A DNA stretch of 64,000 nt, from NCBI GenBank assembly GCA_031550125.1, contig JAVBOW010000019.1, forward strand, positions 1-64,000. The letters are read 5' to 3'. This DNA is from JAVBOW01 sp031550125 (lineage in GTDB: Bacteria > Bacteroidota > Bacteroidia > Bacteroidales > Rikenellaceae). The translations under genes were made by a program, and so were the position numbers. The notes below the pieces were generated by a model. It saw only the letters and a list, made by a program, of their open reading frames with translations. It was not told the DNA's origin and ran no database searches. Shown piece by piece: positions 20,851 through 29,675 of the stretch. The number at the start of each line of letters is the position of its first letter. Position 1 is the first letter of the stretch.

Positions 20851-20873
20851 AACGCCGGCCTGTTTTCCTGGCC
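20851..20873. repeat. dispersed repeat motif, partial copy in the EamA leader
   Basis: AACGCCGGCCTG plus its pyrimidine-rich continuation matches 20 of 23 positions at 1826-1848. It lies within the 223-nt gap between the EamA gene and cysK, which otherwise contains only promoter boxes. Confidence 0.45.
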
Positions 20874-20976
20874 AGTCCATAAATTATGCCACTTCACAAA
20901 ACTATCGCCCAGGCAACATGCCTCCCGGTAGCCGTTTGAAGATTTCCCGGCCGATCCGTTTATGCGGCCCATAAGA

Positions 20977-20984
20977 CAAAGGTA
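20977..20984 (-). promoter_or_regulatory. -7 promoter box facing the EamA gene
   Basis: Leftward TACCTTTG. If used, the mRNA has a ~200-nt leader before the EamA ATG at 20773. An ATG at 20972 opens a 68-codon frame that runs into the EamA start. Confidence 0.4.
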
Positions 20985-20996
20985 TGGTAATTTCAT

Positions 20997-21004
20997 TAAC
21001 TTTG
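20997..21004 (+). promoter_or_regulatory. -7 promoter box for cysK
   Basis: TAACTTTG ending 7 nt before the cysK ATG at 21012, back to back with the leftward box at 20977-20984. Confidence 0.55.
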
Positions 21005-21011
21005 CTCTATC

Positions 21012-21935
21012 ATGAGGAGAGTTAAAAATATTCCCGCCCTGACGGGAGGCACGCCGCTCGCGGAGTTGCCGGCGTGGAGCCGCCACATGGGACTCGCACG
21101 GGCCGTAACGGCCAAACTGGAGAAGAACAATCCCGGAGGCAGCGTCAAGGATCGCATAGCCGTAGCGATGGTAGACGACGCCGAAGCCAGCGGCGCGCTG
21201 GCGCGCGGAGGAGTGATCGTAGAGCCTACGAGCGGCAATACGGGCATAGGTCTGGCGATGGTGGCGGCCTCGCGCGGCTACCGCCTCATACTTACCATGC
21301 CCGAGACGATGAGCGTAGAGCGACGCCGGCTATTGGCGGCCCTGGGCGCGCAGATCGTACTGACGTCGGGCGCGGAGGGGATGAAAGGAGCCATGACGCG
21401 CGCCTCGGAGATAGCCGCGTCGATACCCGGGGCGTGGATACCGGGGCAATTCGACAATCCCGCCAACCCGCTGGCGCACTACCGCTCCACCGGCGTGGAG
21501 ATATGGGCCGACAGCGGAGGCAAAGTGGACATACTGGTTGCGGGAGTAGGCACCGGAGGCACCGTAAGCGGCGTAGGGCGCAGGCTGAAAGAGTACGATC
21601 CCGCCGTACAGGTGGTGGCCGTAGAGCCTGCCGAATCGCCCGTGCTGTCGGGCGGAAAATCGGGTCCCAACCGCATACAAGGCATAGGCGCAGGCTTTAT
21701 ACCAGGGAATTACGACGCTTCGGTGGTAGACCGCGTAATGGGCGTATCGTTCGACGAGGCGTGCCGGGCCATGCGCTCGGTGGCGTTGACGGAAGGCCTG
21801 CTGGCGGGCATATCGTCCGGGGCGGCGCTCCATGCCGCAGCGCAACTGGCCCGCGAGGAGGGCAACCGTGACAAAATGATAGTGGCGATACTCCCCGATT
21901 CGGGCGAACGTTATCTTTCGGCCGACATCTATTGA
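21012..21935 (+). CDS. cysK: cysteine synthase (O-acetylserine sulfhydrylase)
   Basis: A 307-residue fold-type II PLP enzyme that makes cysteine from O-acetylserine and sulfide. The PLP lysine is K46 in NPGGSVKDR; the substrate-binding loop TSGNTG is at 73-78, and the phosphate-binding glycine loop GVGTGGTVSGVG lies in the C-terminal half. Length agrees with CysK rather than with CBS-domain forms. Start set by the -7 box 7 nt upstream. The C-terminal ISSGAALHAA motif is present. Converges on the DUF2807 gene. Confidence 0.94.
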   Translation: MRRVKNIPALTGGTPLAELPAWSRHMGLARAVTAKLEKNNPGGSVKDRIAVAMVDDAEASGALARGGVIVEPTSGNTGIGLAMVAASRGYRLILTMPETMSVERRRLLAALGAQIVLTSGAEGMKGAMTRASEIAASIPGAWIPGQFDNPANPLAHYRSTGVEIWADSGGKVDILVAGVGTGGTVSGVGRRLKEYDPAVQVVAVEPAESPVLSGGKSGPNRIQGIGAGFIPGNYDASVVDRVMGVSFDEACRAMRSVALTEGLLAGISSGAALHAAAQLAREEGNRDKMIVAILPDSGERYLSADIY

Positions 21936-21973
21936 AGGTAAGTTTATTGAAAGCCGCCCTGGCGACAGTCGCG

Positions 21974-22777
21974 CTATTTTCCGGCGACGGCGGTTCCATC
22001 GAGGCGTTTGACCACTATCTTCGATGTGGGGCTTGCGTCCGCGTCCACTTTGCCCCTGCAGGTGAATTCGCCCACGGAGACGCCGTTTATATCCGCCTGC
22101 AGCGACGAGCATGCCAGCTCCCGGCACAACGCTTTGCTCGTCCCCGAGCAATTCACCCTGAGCCGGGCGGCGCAGTTGCCGGAAAGTTCGGCGTTGCTCA
22201 CCCCGGCGAGTTTCAGGTCGAGCGAGGCGCACATGACATGGCTCCTGGCCGACGAAACGCCGCCCACCTCAATGGACACATCGTCCGACGCGGTTAAATT
22301 GGCTATAAATTTGCTCGTCCCGTACACTTCGACATCGAACGAAGCGGCCGAAAAGTCGCCCTTCAGTTTGCTTGAACCATAGACCCCGAGTTTAAGGTTG
22401 TCCGCACCGCCGCCGAAAGGCGCGGACGTGGAGACGCCGCAAACCCCGGAAACGTCCAGCGAACGCAACGACGGGACGCTTACGAAAACCCTTATACGCG
22501 CATCCTTATCGAAATTTACGCCATCCTCCAGGCTTATAGAAAGTTTAGTTCCCGACCAGACCACGTGGACCAGCGGCTGGACGTCCTTATATGTCTCCAC
22601 CTTCACTGCCGTCTCCCCCTGGGCCAGGACAAGCTCCATCACTCCGTTTACGGAGAGCCTGTCGAAACGGCCAGCCACGTATGTCCTGACGGTAATCGGG
22701 CCGGAAGGGCTTATCGTCCGGGAGCTTGCGAGCAGAGGGAGCAGCATGGTAAAAATAGCGAGAAGGCGTGTTTTCAT
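21974..22777 (-). CDS. DUF2807 (head GIN domain) secreted protein
   Basis: A 267-residue exported protein. After a signal peptide (LLAIFTMLLPLLASS) comes the DUF2807 fold, a right-handed beta-helix-like array with short repeating strands ending in GVSS, GVSN, GTSK (for example EVYGTSKFIANLTASD, DVSIEVGGVSSARSH). The domain opens with GRFDRLSVNGVMELVL. Family members are envelope proteins of unknown role and are often called putative auto-transporter adhesins; no adhesion function is implied. There is no lipobox cysteine. Confidence 0.82.
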   Translation of the reverse strand: MKTRLLAIFTMLLPLLASSRTISPSGPITVRTYVAGRFDRLSVNGVMELVLAQGETAVKVETYKDVQPLVHVVWSGTKLSISLEDGVNFDKDARIRVFVSVPSLRSLDVSGVCGVSTSAPFGGGADNLKLGVYGSSKLKGDFSAASFDVEVYGTSKFIANLTASDDVSIEVGGVSSARSHVMCASLDLKLAGVSNAELSGNCAARLRVNCSGTSKALCRELACSSLQADINGVSVGEFTCRGKVDADASPTSKIVVKRLDGTAVAGK

Positions 22778-22810
22778 ATGCAGTTTTTAAATTTGGGTTA
22801 TGCAAAATTA

Positions 22811-22852
22811 AAAAAAGATGCGGAACGCCGTATGGCGCGCCGCATCTTTTTT
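22811..22852 (-). terminator. intrinsic terminator of the efflux operon
   Basis: A 13-bp outer stem (AAAAAAGATGCGG with its complement) plus a small inner CGCC/GGCG stem. T-runs follow the stem in both directions. It lies 12 nt past the last gene of the leftward efflux operon. Confidence 0.75.
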
Positions 22853-22864
22853 CCGAAAACAGGC

Positions 22865-23158
22865 CTACAGCTGGTCTTCTACGTTCCAGACGAACGCCCT
22901 CAACCCCTGCTTGGAGAGCTGGCGATCAACTTCGCGCAGCGACTCCATCAGGGCCGGCACCTTATCGTCATCCATGATGGCCATAACGGACGAATTCATA
23001 GAGGGCCAGGTGTGGTTGCCGTAGTGCGGCTCGCCGGTGGATGTTCCGCGCCCCTGGGTCAGTTCCCATTTGGTGAAGCCGCGTACGTTGCGCTTGTCGA
23101 GGACGTCCTGGACGCGGTCGGTGAGCGCTTGGTTGTATGATATGAATACTGCTTTCAT
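22865..23158 (-). CDS. PG0541-family transporter-associated protein (PII-like)
   Basis: A 97-residue cytoplasmic protein of the PG0541 type, found downstream of RND pumps in Bacteroidota and distantly like PII/CutA ferredoxin folds. It opens MKAVFISYNQALTDRVQ and contains SVMAIMDDDKVPALMESLRE, which fits a beta-alpha-beta pattern. It starts 6 nt after the RND gene, so it is co-transcribed with it; a role in sensing or modulating the pump is an inference from this fixed linkage. Confidence 0.75.
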   Translation of the reverse strand: MKAVFISYNQALTDRVQDVLDKRNVRGFTKWELTQGRGTSTGEPHYGNHTWPSMNSSVMAIMDDDKVPALMESLREVDRQLSKQGLRAFVWNVEDQL

Positions 23159-23164
23159 GGTTCT

Positions 23165-26100
23165 CTATTGGTTGCCGTAGGTTTGTGCGAATTCCCTGCG
23201 TTTCTTTTTCAGTTCGTTGCCTCCGAAATAGGAGTAGATGACCGGAATGACTATCAGCGTCAGCACCAGGGAGAAGGTCAATCCGCCTATGATGGCTATA
23301 CCCATCGGCTGCCATATCTCCGAGCCTTCGCCTATGCCCAGCGCCATGGGCATCATGCCCAGGATGGTGGTAAGCGAGGTCATAAGCACGGGACGCAGAC
23401 GCGACTTGCCCGAGTCGATCACGGCCTGATTGACAGATTGTCCGCGTTCGCGCAGCAGGTTGGTGAAGTCCACCATCACGATACCGTTCTTAACCACTAT
23501 ACCCACAAGCATGATGGCTCCGATAAAGGCTATCAGCGACAGCGGCGTACCGGTTATCCAAAGCGCCAGGAAAACCCCGGTGAAGGCGAAAGGAATGGTG
23601 AACATGATGATGAAAGGCATCTTGAGCGATTCGAACTGCGTGGCCATGACTATATAGACAAGCATGATGATGAGTACCAGAAGCACCAGGATATCGCTGA
23701 AGGAATCCTGCTGGTCTTCCACCGTACCGCCCAGTATGACATATGTGCCTTCCGGCGGATGCACCTCGGAGAGTACGGCCCTCACGTCGTCGGCCGCAAC
23801 ACCAAGTGGCACGCCCTCGCCGAGCGAAGCGAGTACCGACACCACCCTCTGGCGGTTTTCACGCTGTATGGTGGGCGGAGCGTACTCCTCGGTTATGGTA
23901 GCCACATCCCTCAGGCGGATGGCCTGGCCGCGGCTGTTGTAAATAAGGATGTCCTCGAGGTTGTCGAGCGAGGTACGGAACTCCTCGGCATAGCGCACCT
24001 TGATGTCGTACTCGTCGCCGTCCTCACGGAAACGGGTGGCGATAAGGCCGTTGATGCGGTTGCGCACATAAGTGGCGGCGGTAGAGGAGTTCAACCCGTA
24101 GAAAGCCAGACGGTCGCGGTCGAATTTTATATTGAATTCGGAGCGCATATCGTCGCGGCTGAGGTGTACGTCGCGTATGGAGGAGAGCTTTTTCATCCGC
24201 GCCATGATATCAGTGGCCACATCGTTGGCCTGGTTCATATCGTAGCCGAACACCTTCACGTCGATACTGCTGCCGCTGCCCATACCTCCGCCCTGCTGGC
24301 CCGGAGTGACGGTAAATTCCTTTACCTCGGGCATGGCGGCCAGGTCTTTGCGCAGAAGGTCGCTTATCAGGAATATGCTGCGCGTACGATCCTTGAGGTC
24401 CACCAGCCGCATGCGGTAATTGATGACCTGGCTGCCCGACTCCTGCATGGCCGCCCAGGTGTTGTTGCCCGACGCCGCCCCGGCGCTGGCCGACAGCAGG
24501 CGTACCTCGGGATACTTATCGTTTATGACCTTGTCTATACGGCGGGCTATGGCGGAGGTGTATTCGACGGAAAGATTCCTGTCGAGCTTCACTATAGCCG
24601 TTATCATGCCGTCGTCCGAAGCGGGGAAGAAATCCACAGGCACAACCTTCAGCAGACCGCAACTGGCCAGGAAGATGAGCGTCACCGTCGTGACCACCTT
24701 GCCGCGGTTACGCAACGCCCATTTGAGCAGATTGGAGTAACCCTCGTCGAGCTTTTCGAGGAAACGGTCTATGGGCTTGAATATAACGCCGAGACCGCTA
24801 TAGGTATGACCCACGCTCCTGTTTCGGAGCATCAGCGCCGAAAGCATCGGGGTGAGGGTTATGGCGGCTATGGTGGAAACCACCACTACAAGCGACACTA
24901 TCCAGCCAAGCTCTTTGAACATAATGCCTGCCATACCCGAGAGCATGGTCAGCGGCAGGAACACCGCCACGACGGTGAGGGTGGTGGCGATAACGGCCAG
25001 CCATACCTCGTTGGTGGCGTACACGGCCGCCTCCTTGGGCGACGAGCCGCGCTCTATGTGCGTGGTGATATTCTCAAGCACCACTATGGCGTCGTCCACC
25101 ACCATGCCTATGGCTATGGAGAGCGACGATAGCGATATGATGTTGAGCGTGGAGCCGGTCACATAGAGGTAGATGAAAGACACCACCAGCGAAACCGGGA
25201 TAGTGAGGCAGATTATGAATGTGGCGCGCCACCGGCCAAGGAAGAAAAGCACGACCAGAATGACGAAGACGAAAGCCAGCATAACGGTTTCGCTGAGCGA
25301 GTTGATGCTGTCCTCTATATATTCCGAAGTGTCGAAGATGACGTCTATCTTTATATCGTCCGGAAGTGTGGCTTTGATCTTCTCCACCTCGGCCAGTACG
25401 GTCTTGGCTATCTTCACCGAGTTTGCGCCCGACTGTTTCTGTATCATCACCGCGACGCCCCTGTTGCCGTTGACGCGCTGCTCCTGCGTGAATTTCTCCA
25501 GGGTGTCCTTTATCACGGCTACGTCCCCGAGCAATATGTCGCGGCCGGCGGAGCTGGCCACAACTATGTCCATCAGCTCGCGGCTGTCGCGGAATTCGAG
25601 GTCGGCCTTGACGTTATAGACGTGGTTGCCTATGTCGAGCGACCCTCCGGGAACGTTGATGTTCTCGGCGGCGATTATGCCTCCCAACTGCTCAACGGTA
25701 AGGCCGTAGGCCTCCAGGCGGCGGGGATCGACGTTGACCTGTATCTCACGCACGGGAGCGCCTATGAGGCTGGCCGCGCCCACGCCGTCGATACGGTTGA
25801 AGACGTTCACCATCTTTTCGTCGAGGATCTTGTAGAGAGCCTCGTAGCTCTCTTCGGCCTGCACGCTGAACATAAGCACCGGCATCATCGACGAGGAGAA
25901 TTTGAAGATGGTGGGTGCGTCGACGTCGTCGGGCAGGAGCGACTGCACGCGTCCCATAACGTCGCGTACGTCGTTGGTGGCCTCGGTGAGGTCCGACCCC
26001 CACTCGAACTCGAGGGTGATCATCGAAATGTTGTCCGACGACTTGGAGGTAACCTTCTTCAGGTTGCTGACCGTATTGAGGTTATCCTCCAGTATGCGCG

Positions 26101-26290
26101 TGACGTTGGTTTCTATGTCCTCGGCGTTGGCTCCCTGGTAGACCGTAATGACGCTCACGGCGGGAAACTCGATGTCGGGGTACATGTCCACCGCCAGGTT
26201 TCTGAGCGAGAAAAGCCCGAAGACTATGACCCCTATGAAGATAAGGATCGTGGAGATGGGCTTTCTGACCGCGGTTTCGTATATTCTCAT
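23165..26290 (-). CDS. RND-family efflux pump inner-membrane transporter
   Basis: A 1041-residue AcrB/MexB-superfamily (HAE1-like) proton-driven transporter. The N-terminus (MRIYETAVRKPISTILIFIG) forms TM1 and large periplasmic loops follow TM1 and TM7. TM4 contains SLSIAIGMVVDDAIVVLEN, the conserved acidic pair region of proton relay. TM10-12 text FIGAIMLVGIVVKNGIVMVDF is present. Length is right. It pumps amphiphilic compounds or drugs out through the TolC partner; substrate range cannot be read from sequence. Third structural gene of the leftward operon. Confidence 0.93.
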   Translation of the reverse strand: MRIYETAVRKPISTILIFIGVIVFGLFSLRNLAVDMYPDIEFPAVSVITVYQGANAEDIETNVTRILEDNLNTVSNLKKVTSKSSDNISMITLEFEWGSDLTEATNDVRDVMGRVQSLLPDDVDAPTIFKFSSSMMPVLMFSVQAEESYEALYKILDEKMVNVFNRIDGVGAASLIGAPVREIQVNVDPRRLEAYGLTVEQLGGIIAAENINVPGGSLDIGNHVYNVKADLEFRDSRELMDIVVASSAGRDILLGDVAVIKDTLEKFTQEQRVNGNRGVAVMIQKQSGANSVKIAKTVLAEVEKIKATLPDDIKIDVIFDTSEYIEDSINSLSETVMLAFVFVILVVLFFLGRWRATFIICLTIPVSLVVSFIYLYVTGSTLNIISLSSLSIAIGMVVDDAIVVLENITTHIERGSSPKEAAVYATNEVWLAVIATTLTVVAVFLPLTMLSGMAGIMFKELGWIVSLVVVVSTIAAITLTPMLSALMLRNRSVGHTYSGLGVIFKPIDRFLEKLDEGYSNLLKWALRNRGKVVTTVTLIFLASCGLLKVVPVDFFPASDDGMITAIVKLDRNLSVEYTSAIARRIDKVINDKYPEVRLLSASAGAASGNNTWAAMQESGSQVINYRMRLVDLKDRTRSIFLISDLLRKDLAAMPEVKEFTVTPGQQGGGMGSGSSIDVKVFGYDMNQANDVATDIMARMKKLSSIRDVHLSRDDMRSEFNIKFDRDRLAFYGLNSSTAATYVRNRINGLIATRFREDGDEYDIKVRYAEEFRTSLDNLEDILIYNSRGQAIRLRDVATITEEYAPPTIQRENRQRVVSVLASLGEGVPLGVAADDVRAVLSEVHPPEGTYVILGGTVEDQQDSFSDILVLLVLIIMLVYIVMATQFESLKMPFIIMFTIPFAFTGVFLALWITGTPLSLIAFIGAIMLVGIVVKNGIVMVDFTNLLRERGQSVNQAVIDSGKSRLRPVLMTSLTTILGMMPMALGIGEGSEIWQPMGIAIIGGLTFSLVLTLIVIPVIYSYFGGNELKKKRREFAQTYGNQ

Positions 26291-26314
26291 CGTTTATTCT
26301 CTATTATCGGATTG

Positions 26315-27355
26315 TTACTCTACGACATTCACTTTGGTGCGGTCGGAAAGCCTCGAAGCGCCCGAAATCACGACCTGTTCGCCTGCGCCGAGGCCCGAAA
26401 GCACCTCCACGCGGTCTTCCGCCTGACGGCCCAGGCGGACTGTGCGGCGGTGCGCCAAGCCCTGCTCGACCACGTAGACATAGCGCTCGGCGGTGCCGGT
26501 CTGTTTCTGCACGGCAAGATCGGAGAGCATAACCCCGTCGCGGTGGCCCATGGTGAGCGTAGCGCGGCAGAACATGCCCGGACGGAGGGTATAGCCCGAG
26601 TTGGGGATGGAGACCTCCACGGTAAAGGTGCGTGTGGCGATATTTATCGAAGGATAGACCAGCGACACTTTGCCGTTGAAACTCCTGTCGGGGAAGAGGT
26701 CTACCTTTATATCCACGGGCAAGCCCCTCTTAACCAACGGGAAGTACTGCTCCGAAACGTTCATTTTGACCTTCAGCGGGTTGATCTGCATGACCGTGAG
26801 TATGCTGGCCGCCCCCGACGCGTTGGGGGACATCGAGTAGAGGTCGCCCGCATCGAAATAGCGGCCCGTCACGACGCCGTCGATGGGGCTGCGCAGCTCG
26901 ATATTGTCCTTCAGGTTGGCAACCTGGGTACGCAACACCTTAAGCTGCGACTCCATCTGGTCCATTTGCTGGCGCGACGTGCCACCGGCCTCGAAAAGCG
27001 CTTTGGTGCGTTCGTAGTCGGTCTCGAGCGTGGATAGCTGCACGGCCGCCTGTATGTAGTTCGAAGGATCCATCTCCACCAGCAACTGTCCCTTATGGAC
27101 GTTGGCTCCCACGTCGGCCAGTATCTTGTTTATACGCACCGGTTGGTTGGGGCCTATGTTGTTGACTATATTGGCCTCTATATTGCCTGTGAACTCGGCC
27201 GTCTGGTCGATGGACTCCAGACGGGTTGTCAGCACTTTGACATCCACGGCTTTCAGAGAATCGGCGGCATCGGCCGCATTGCCGGTTTTGGCGCCGCAGC
27301 CCGTCATGAGGTACGCCGCGAGGGCCGTCAGACCCGTGATAATCGTTCTTTTCAT
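26315..27355 (-). CDS. RND efflux periplasmic adaptor (membrane fusion protein) lipoprotein
   Basis: A 346-residue HlyD/AcrA-like adaptor. Signal peptide with lipobox MTGC (Cys20). A short helical hairpin (ALFEAGGTSRQQMDQMESQLKV region) is flanked by the biotinyl-lipoyl-like halves (ADVGANVHKGQLLVEMD and LRSPIDGVVTGRYFDAGD), then the beta-barrel and membrane-proximal domains. It links the RND pump to the outer-membrane channel. Gaps of 24 nt on each side to tolC-like and RND genes show an operon. Confidence 0.92.
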   Translation of the reverse strand: MKRTIITGLTALAAYLMTGCGAKTGNAADAADSLKAVDVKVLTTRLESIDQTAEFTGNIEANIVNNIGPNQPVRINKILADVGANVHKGQLLVEMDPSNYIQAAVQLSTLETDYERTKALFEAGGTSRQQMDQMESQLKVLRTQVANLKDNIELRSPIDGVVTGRYFDAGDLYSMSPNASGAASILTVMQINPLKVKMNVSEQYFPLVKRGLPVDIKVDLFPDRSFNGKVSLVYPSINIATRTFTVEVSIPNSGYTLRPGMFCRATLTMGHRDGVMLSDLAVQKQTGTAERYVYVVEQGLAHRRTVRLGRQAEDRVEVLSGLGAGEQVVISGASRLSDRTKVNVVE

Positions 27356-27379
27356 CTTTTATCTATTCTTTTTGTTTTC

Positions 27380-28807
27380 CTATTCTTTGCCCAATATCTT
27401 CCGGTAGTCGGCCTGGGCCGAAAGAAGATCGTAAATGGCCTGCGTATGGTTGAGCTGCGACTGGGTGAGCTGCAATTCGGCCGCGTTGAGTTCGAGGATG
27501 GTCCCCGCTCCGGCCTTGTAGCGCACAGAGGCTATATCGTAGGCTTTACCCGCCTGTCCGACGGTCATCGAGGTGGCGGCCATGCGCTCGCGGGCCGTAG
27601 CCACGTTATTGGCCGACGTGGCGGCCTGCACCTCTATCTGCTTTTCGGCGTAATCGCGCTGGGTCTGCAATTGTTTAATGCTGTTCCTCAGTTGCTTCTC
27701 ACGATTGGTTTTGGTGAAGCCGGCAAATATGGGAATAGACATGCCGACGCTGAGCGAAACGGGATGCTGCCACTCGAAATCCTTGGACCCGTTATCACCG
27801 GAAGGAGGCGCGGGCGGGAAAAACGACCATGAGCCGGCCTGCGTCCACTGACCATAGGGCTGGCCTATGTACGAGCCGTCGGACTGCCATCCCATGCCGC
27901 CCATGGACGAGAGGTCGAAGGCGATGGGATCGTGGCCCCGCAGGCTGCCGGAAAGCGTCGCGCCCAGGGTGGGCATGCGCTGGGTACGCAGCACCCCGAG
28001 CTGGCGTTGCATGACGCCCTGCTGGATATCGAGCGAACGCAGGTCGGAGTTGCCCGACAGGTCTATACCGTAGAGGGGGACCTCGCTGCTATCTGTGTTC
28101 AGCTCGTCCAGCGAACCTTTGAGCGTAATGGTGCGGTCTACCGGCATGCCCATGAGCATCATAAGGTACATTTTCGACACCAGCAGGCCTTTCTCCGCCT
28201 GTATGATGGCAGGTTCGAGGTTGCTCAACTGCACCTGGGCGGTAAGAAGGTCGTACTCCGAGGTGAGACCGTTGGCGAAGCCCACCTTGAGCTGCTCAAC
28301 AGTCTGCCGGACGTTATCGCGGCTGGCTTTCAACACGGCTATCTCGCGCTCTATGCGCAGGACATTATAAAATGCTTTCCTCACCTCGCAGCTCATGGTG
28401 ATGCGCGAACCGCGGGCCGCCTCCAGCGCGGCTTTCATCTGCTCGGCGTTGAGCTTTAGCGACTGATAGACGCCGGGAGCGAAAAGAGGCAGGGTGAGTT
28501 CAGCCCCGAAATTTACCGTATGGGTGGGGTCGAAGGACAATCCGTCCGTTATGGTGTTCTTGACGATGGCGTTCTGGTAGGCCGCCGTGGCCGAAAGCTG
28601 TGGCAGCAGGTTGCCCCAAGTCTCCTTGCGGACATAGTCCTGACGTTCAACCTCCATGTCGGCCACTTTGATAGTGGGGTTGTCGCTGAGGGCTATCTCG
28701 AGCGCTTGCCCGAGATCTATCTCCACCGGCGCGGCAGGCCCGGCGGCGCGGCCCGCGGCAACCGCGAACAACGCGGCGGCCATCGATAAAATTACGTTCC
28801 TTTTCAT
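27380..28807 (-). CDS. TolC-family outer-membrane efflux protein
   Basis: A 475-residue outer-membrane channel subunit. A signal peptide (SMAAALFAVAAGRA) precedes two OEP repeats: VEIDLGQALEIALSDNPTIKVAD near the N-terminus and a second long helical half ending YDLLSAQADYRKILGKE. A 40-residue Gly/Ser/Pro/Trp-rich insert (about 300-345, between the halves) is longer than in E. coli TolC. First structural gene after the TetR gene (2-nt gap). Confidence 0.9.
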   Translation of the reverse strand: MKRNVILSMAAALFAVAAGRAAGPAAPVEIDLGQALEIALSDNPTIKVADMEVERQDYVRKETWGNLLPQLSATAAYQNAIVKNTITDGLSFDPTHTVNFGAELTLPLFAPGVYQSLKLNAEQMKAALEAARGSRITMSCEVRKAFYNVLRIEREIAVLKASRDNVRQTVEQLKVGFANGLTSEYDLLTAQVQLSNLEPAIIQAEKGLLVSKMYLMMLMGMPVDRTITLKGSLDELNTDSSEVPLYGIDLSGNSDLRSLDIQQGVMQRQLGVLRTQRMPTLGATLSGSLRGHDPIAFDLSSMGGMGWQSDGSYIGQPYGQWTQAGSWSFFPPAPPSGDNGSKDFEWQHPVSLSVGMSIPIFAGFTKTNREKQLRNSIKQLQTQRDYAEKQIEVQAATSANNVATARERMAATSMTVGQAGKAYDIASVRYKAGAGTILELNAAELQLTQSQLNHTQAIYDLLSAQADYRKILGKE

Positions 28808-28809
28808 CT

Positions 28810-29427
28810 TTATGATCTTTCCTTCAAATATTTATCTATCATTCTCACGCCTTTTTGGGTGGCGATGCCCCTTATGAAAAATATAACCGCGTAACGCACG
28901 GTGTCCTTGAGCGAAGCGGCCGCCGAGAGCGACGTAGAAAGCGACATGCGGTTGAAAACCGCCTGCATCAGGTCTACGAAAAGCATCACGGCCATATCCA
29001 CATCCAACTGGGGGACTACGACTCCCTGCGATATGCCTTTATGTATCTGGTCGCGCATATCGCGGGTACCCGCCTCGAAATTCTCTTCCACTATACGCCT
29101 GTGTACCTTGGGATAAAACCTTTTAAGGCTGTCCATCAGGGTGAAAGACTTCTGTATATCGTCCTCTTTGGTGGAGAAGATAATGAACAGTTCGTCTATT
29201 ATGTTGCCCGCCGACGCCTTGCGCTCGCATATGGTTTTGGCCCTCTTGTCCGAATAATGCCTCACGCAGGCCTCTATCAAAGCCTCTTTGTCGCCGAAAA
29301 TCTCGTAGATGGTACGCTTGGATATGCCGAGCTGCGCGGCTATGTCATCCATGCGCACGCTTTTAAGGCCGTACGTGGTGAACATTACGGTGGAATAATC
29401 TATTATACGCTCTTTAACCGATATCAT
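28810..29427 (-). CDS. TetR/AcrR-family regulator of the efflux operon
   Basis: A 205-residue repressor-type protein. The N-terminal TetR HTH is clear (VRMDDIAAQLGISKRTIYEIFGDKEALI split over residues ~24-51), with a variable ligand-binding C-terminal domain. I prefer the ATG at 29427 over an upstream in-frame ATG at 29484 because the -7 box TACCTTTG (29455-29462) lies inside that extension. Being the first gene of the pump operon, 2 nt before the tolC-like gene, it probably represses its own operon. Confidence 0.88.
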   Translation of the reverse strand: MISVKERIIDYSTVMFTTYGLKSVRMDDIAAQLGISKRTIYEIFGDKEALIEACVRHYSDKRAKTICERKASAGNIIDELFIIFSTKEDDIQKSFTLMDSLKRFYPKVHRRIVEENFEAGTRDMRDQIHKGISQGVVVPQLDVDMAVMLFVDLMQAVFNRMSLSTSLSAAASLKDTVRYAVIFFIRGIATQKGVRMIDKYLKERS

Positions 29428-29454
29428 TTCCCGATTTGGCTTGGTCTCGAGGCG

Positions 29455-29462
29455 CAAAGGTA
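29455..29462 (-). promoter_or_regulatory. -7 promoter box of the efflux operon
   Basis: Leftward TACCTTTG ending 27 nt before the tetR ATG; the likely site of autoregulation. Confidence 0.5.
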
Positions 29463-29592
29463 AATCGGAAAACTTAAAAAACAAAAAAAGTTTTCAAATT
29501 CTTTTGGAAATTATTCCAAGGATAAAAAATTACACCGATCTGCCGGGAAATCTTCGGAAAAAAAACAGAATTCAGGCGGAAGGCGTAACCGA

Positions 29593-29634
29593 AAAAGGCG
29601 CCGCCCCTTCCTGCAGGAAGCGGCGGCGCCTTTT
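29593..29634 (-). terminator. intrinsic terminator downstream of the PglF-like gene
   Basis: A 13-bp stem (AAAAGGCGCCGCC with its complement) with a nested CTTCC-TGCA-GGAAG hairpin, followed leftward by a T-rich run (TTTTTCGG). Confidence 0.75.
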
Positions 29635-29675
29635 CATATTTCCGGTAATATGCCGCAGCTAAACGTACGGCCTGA

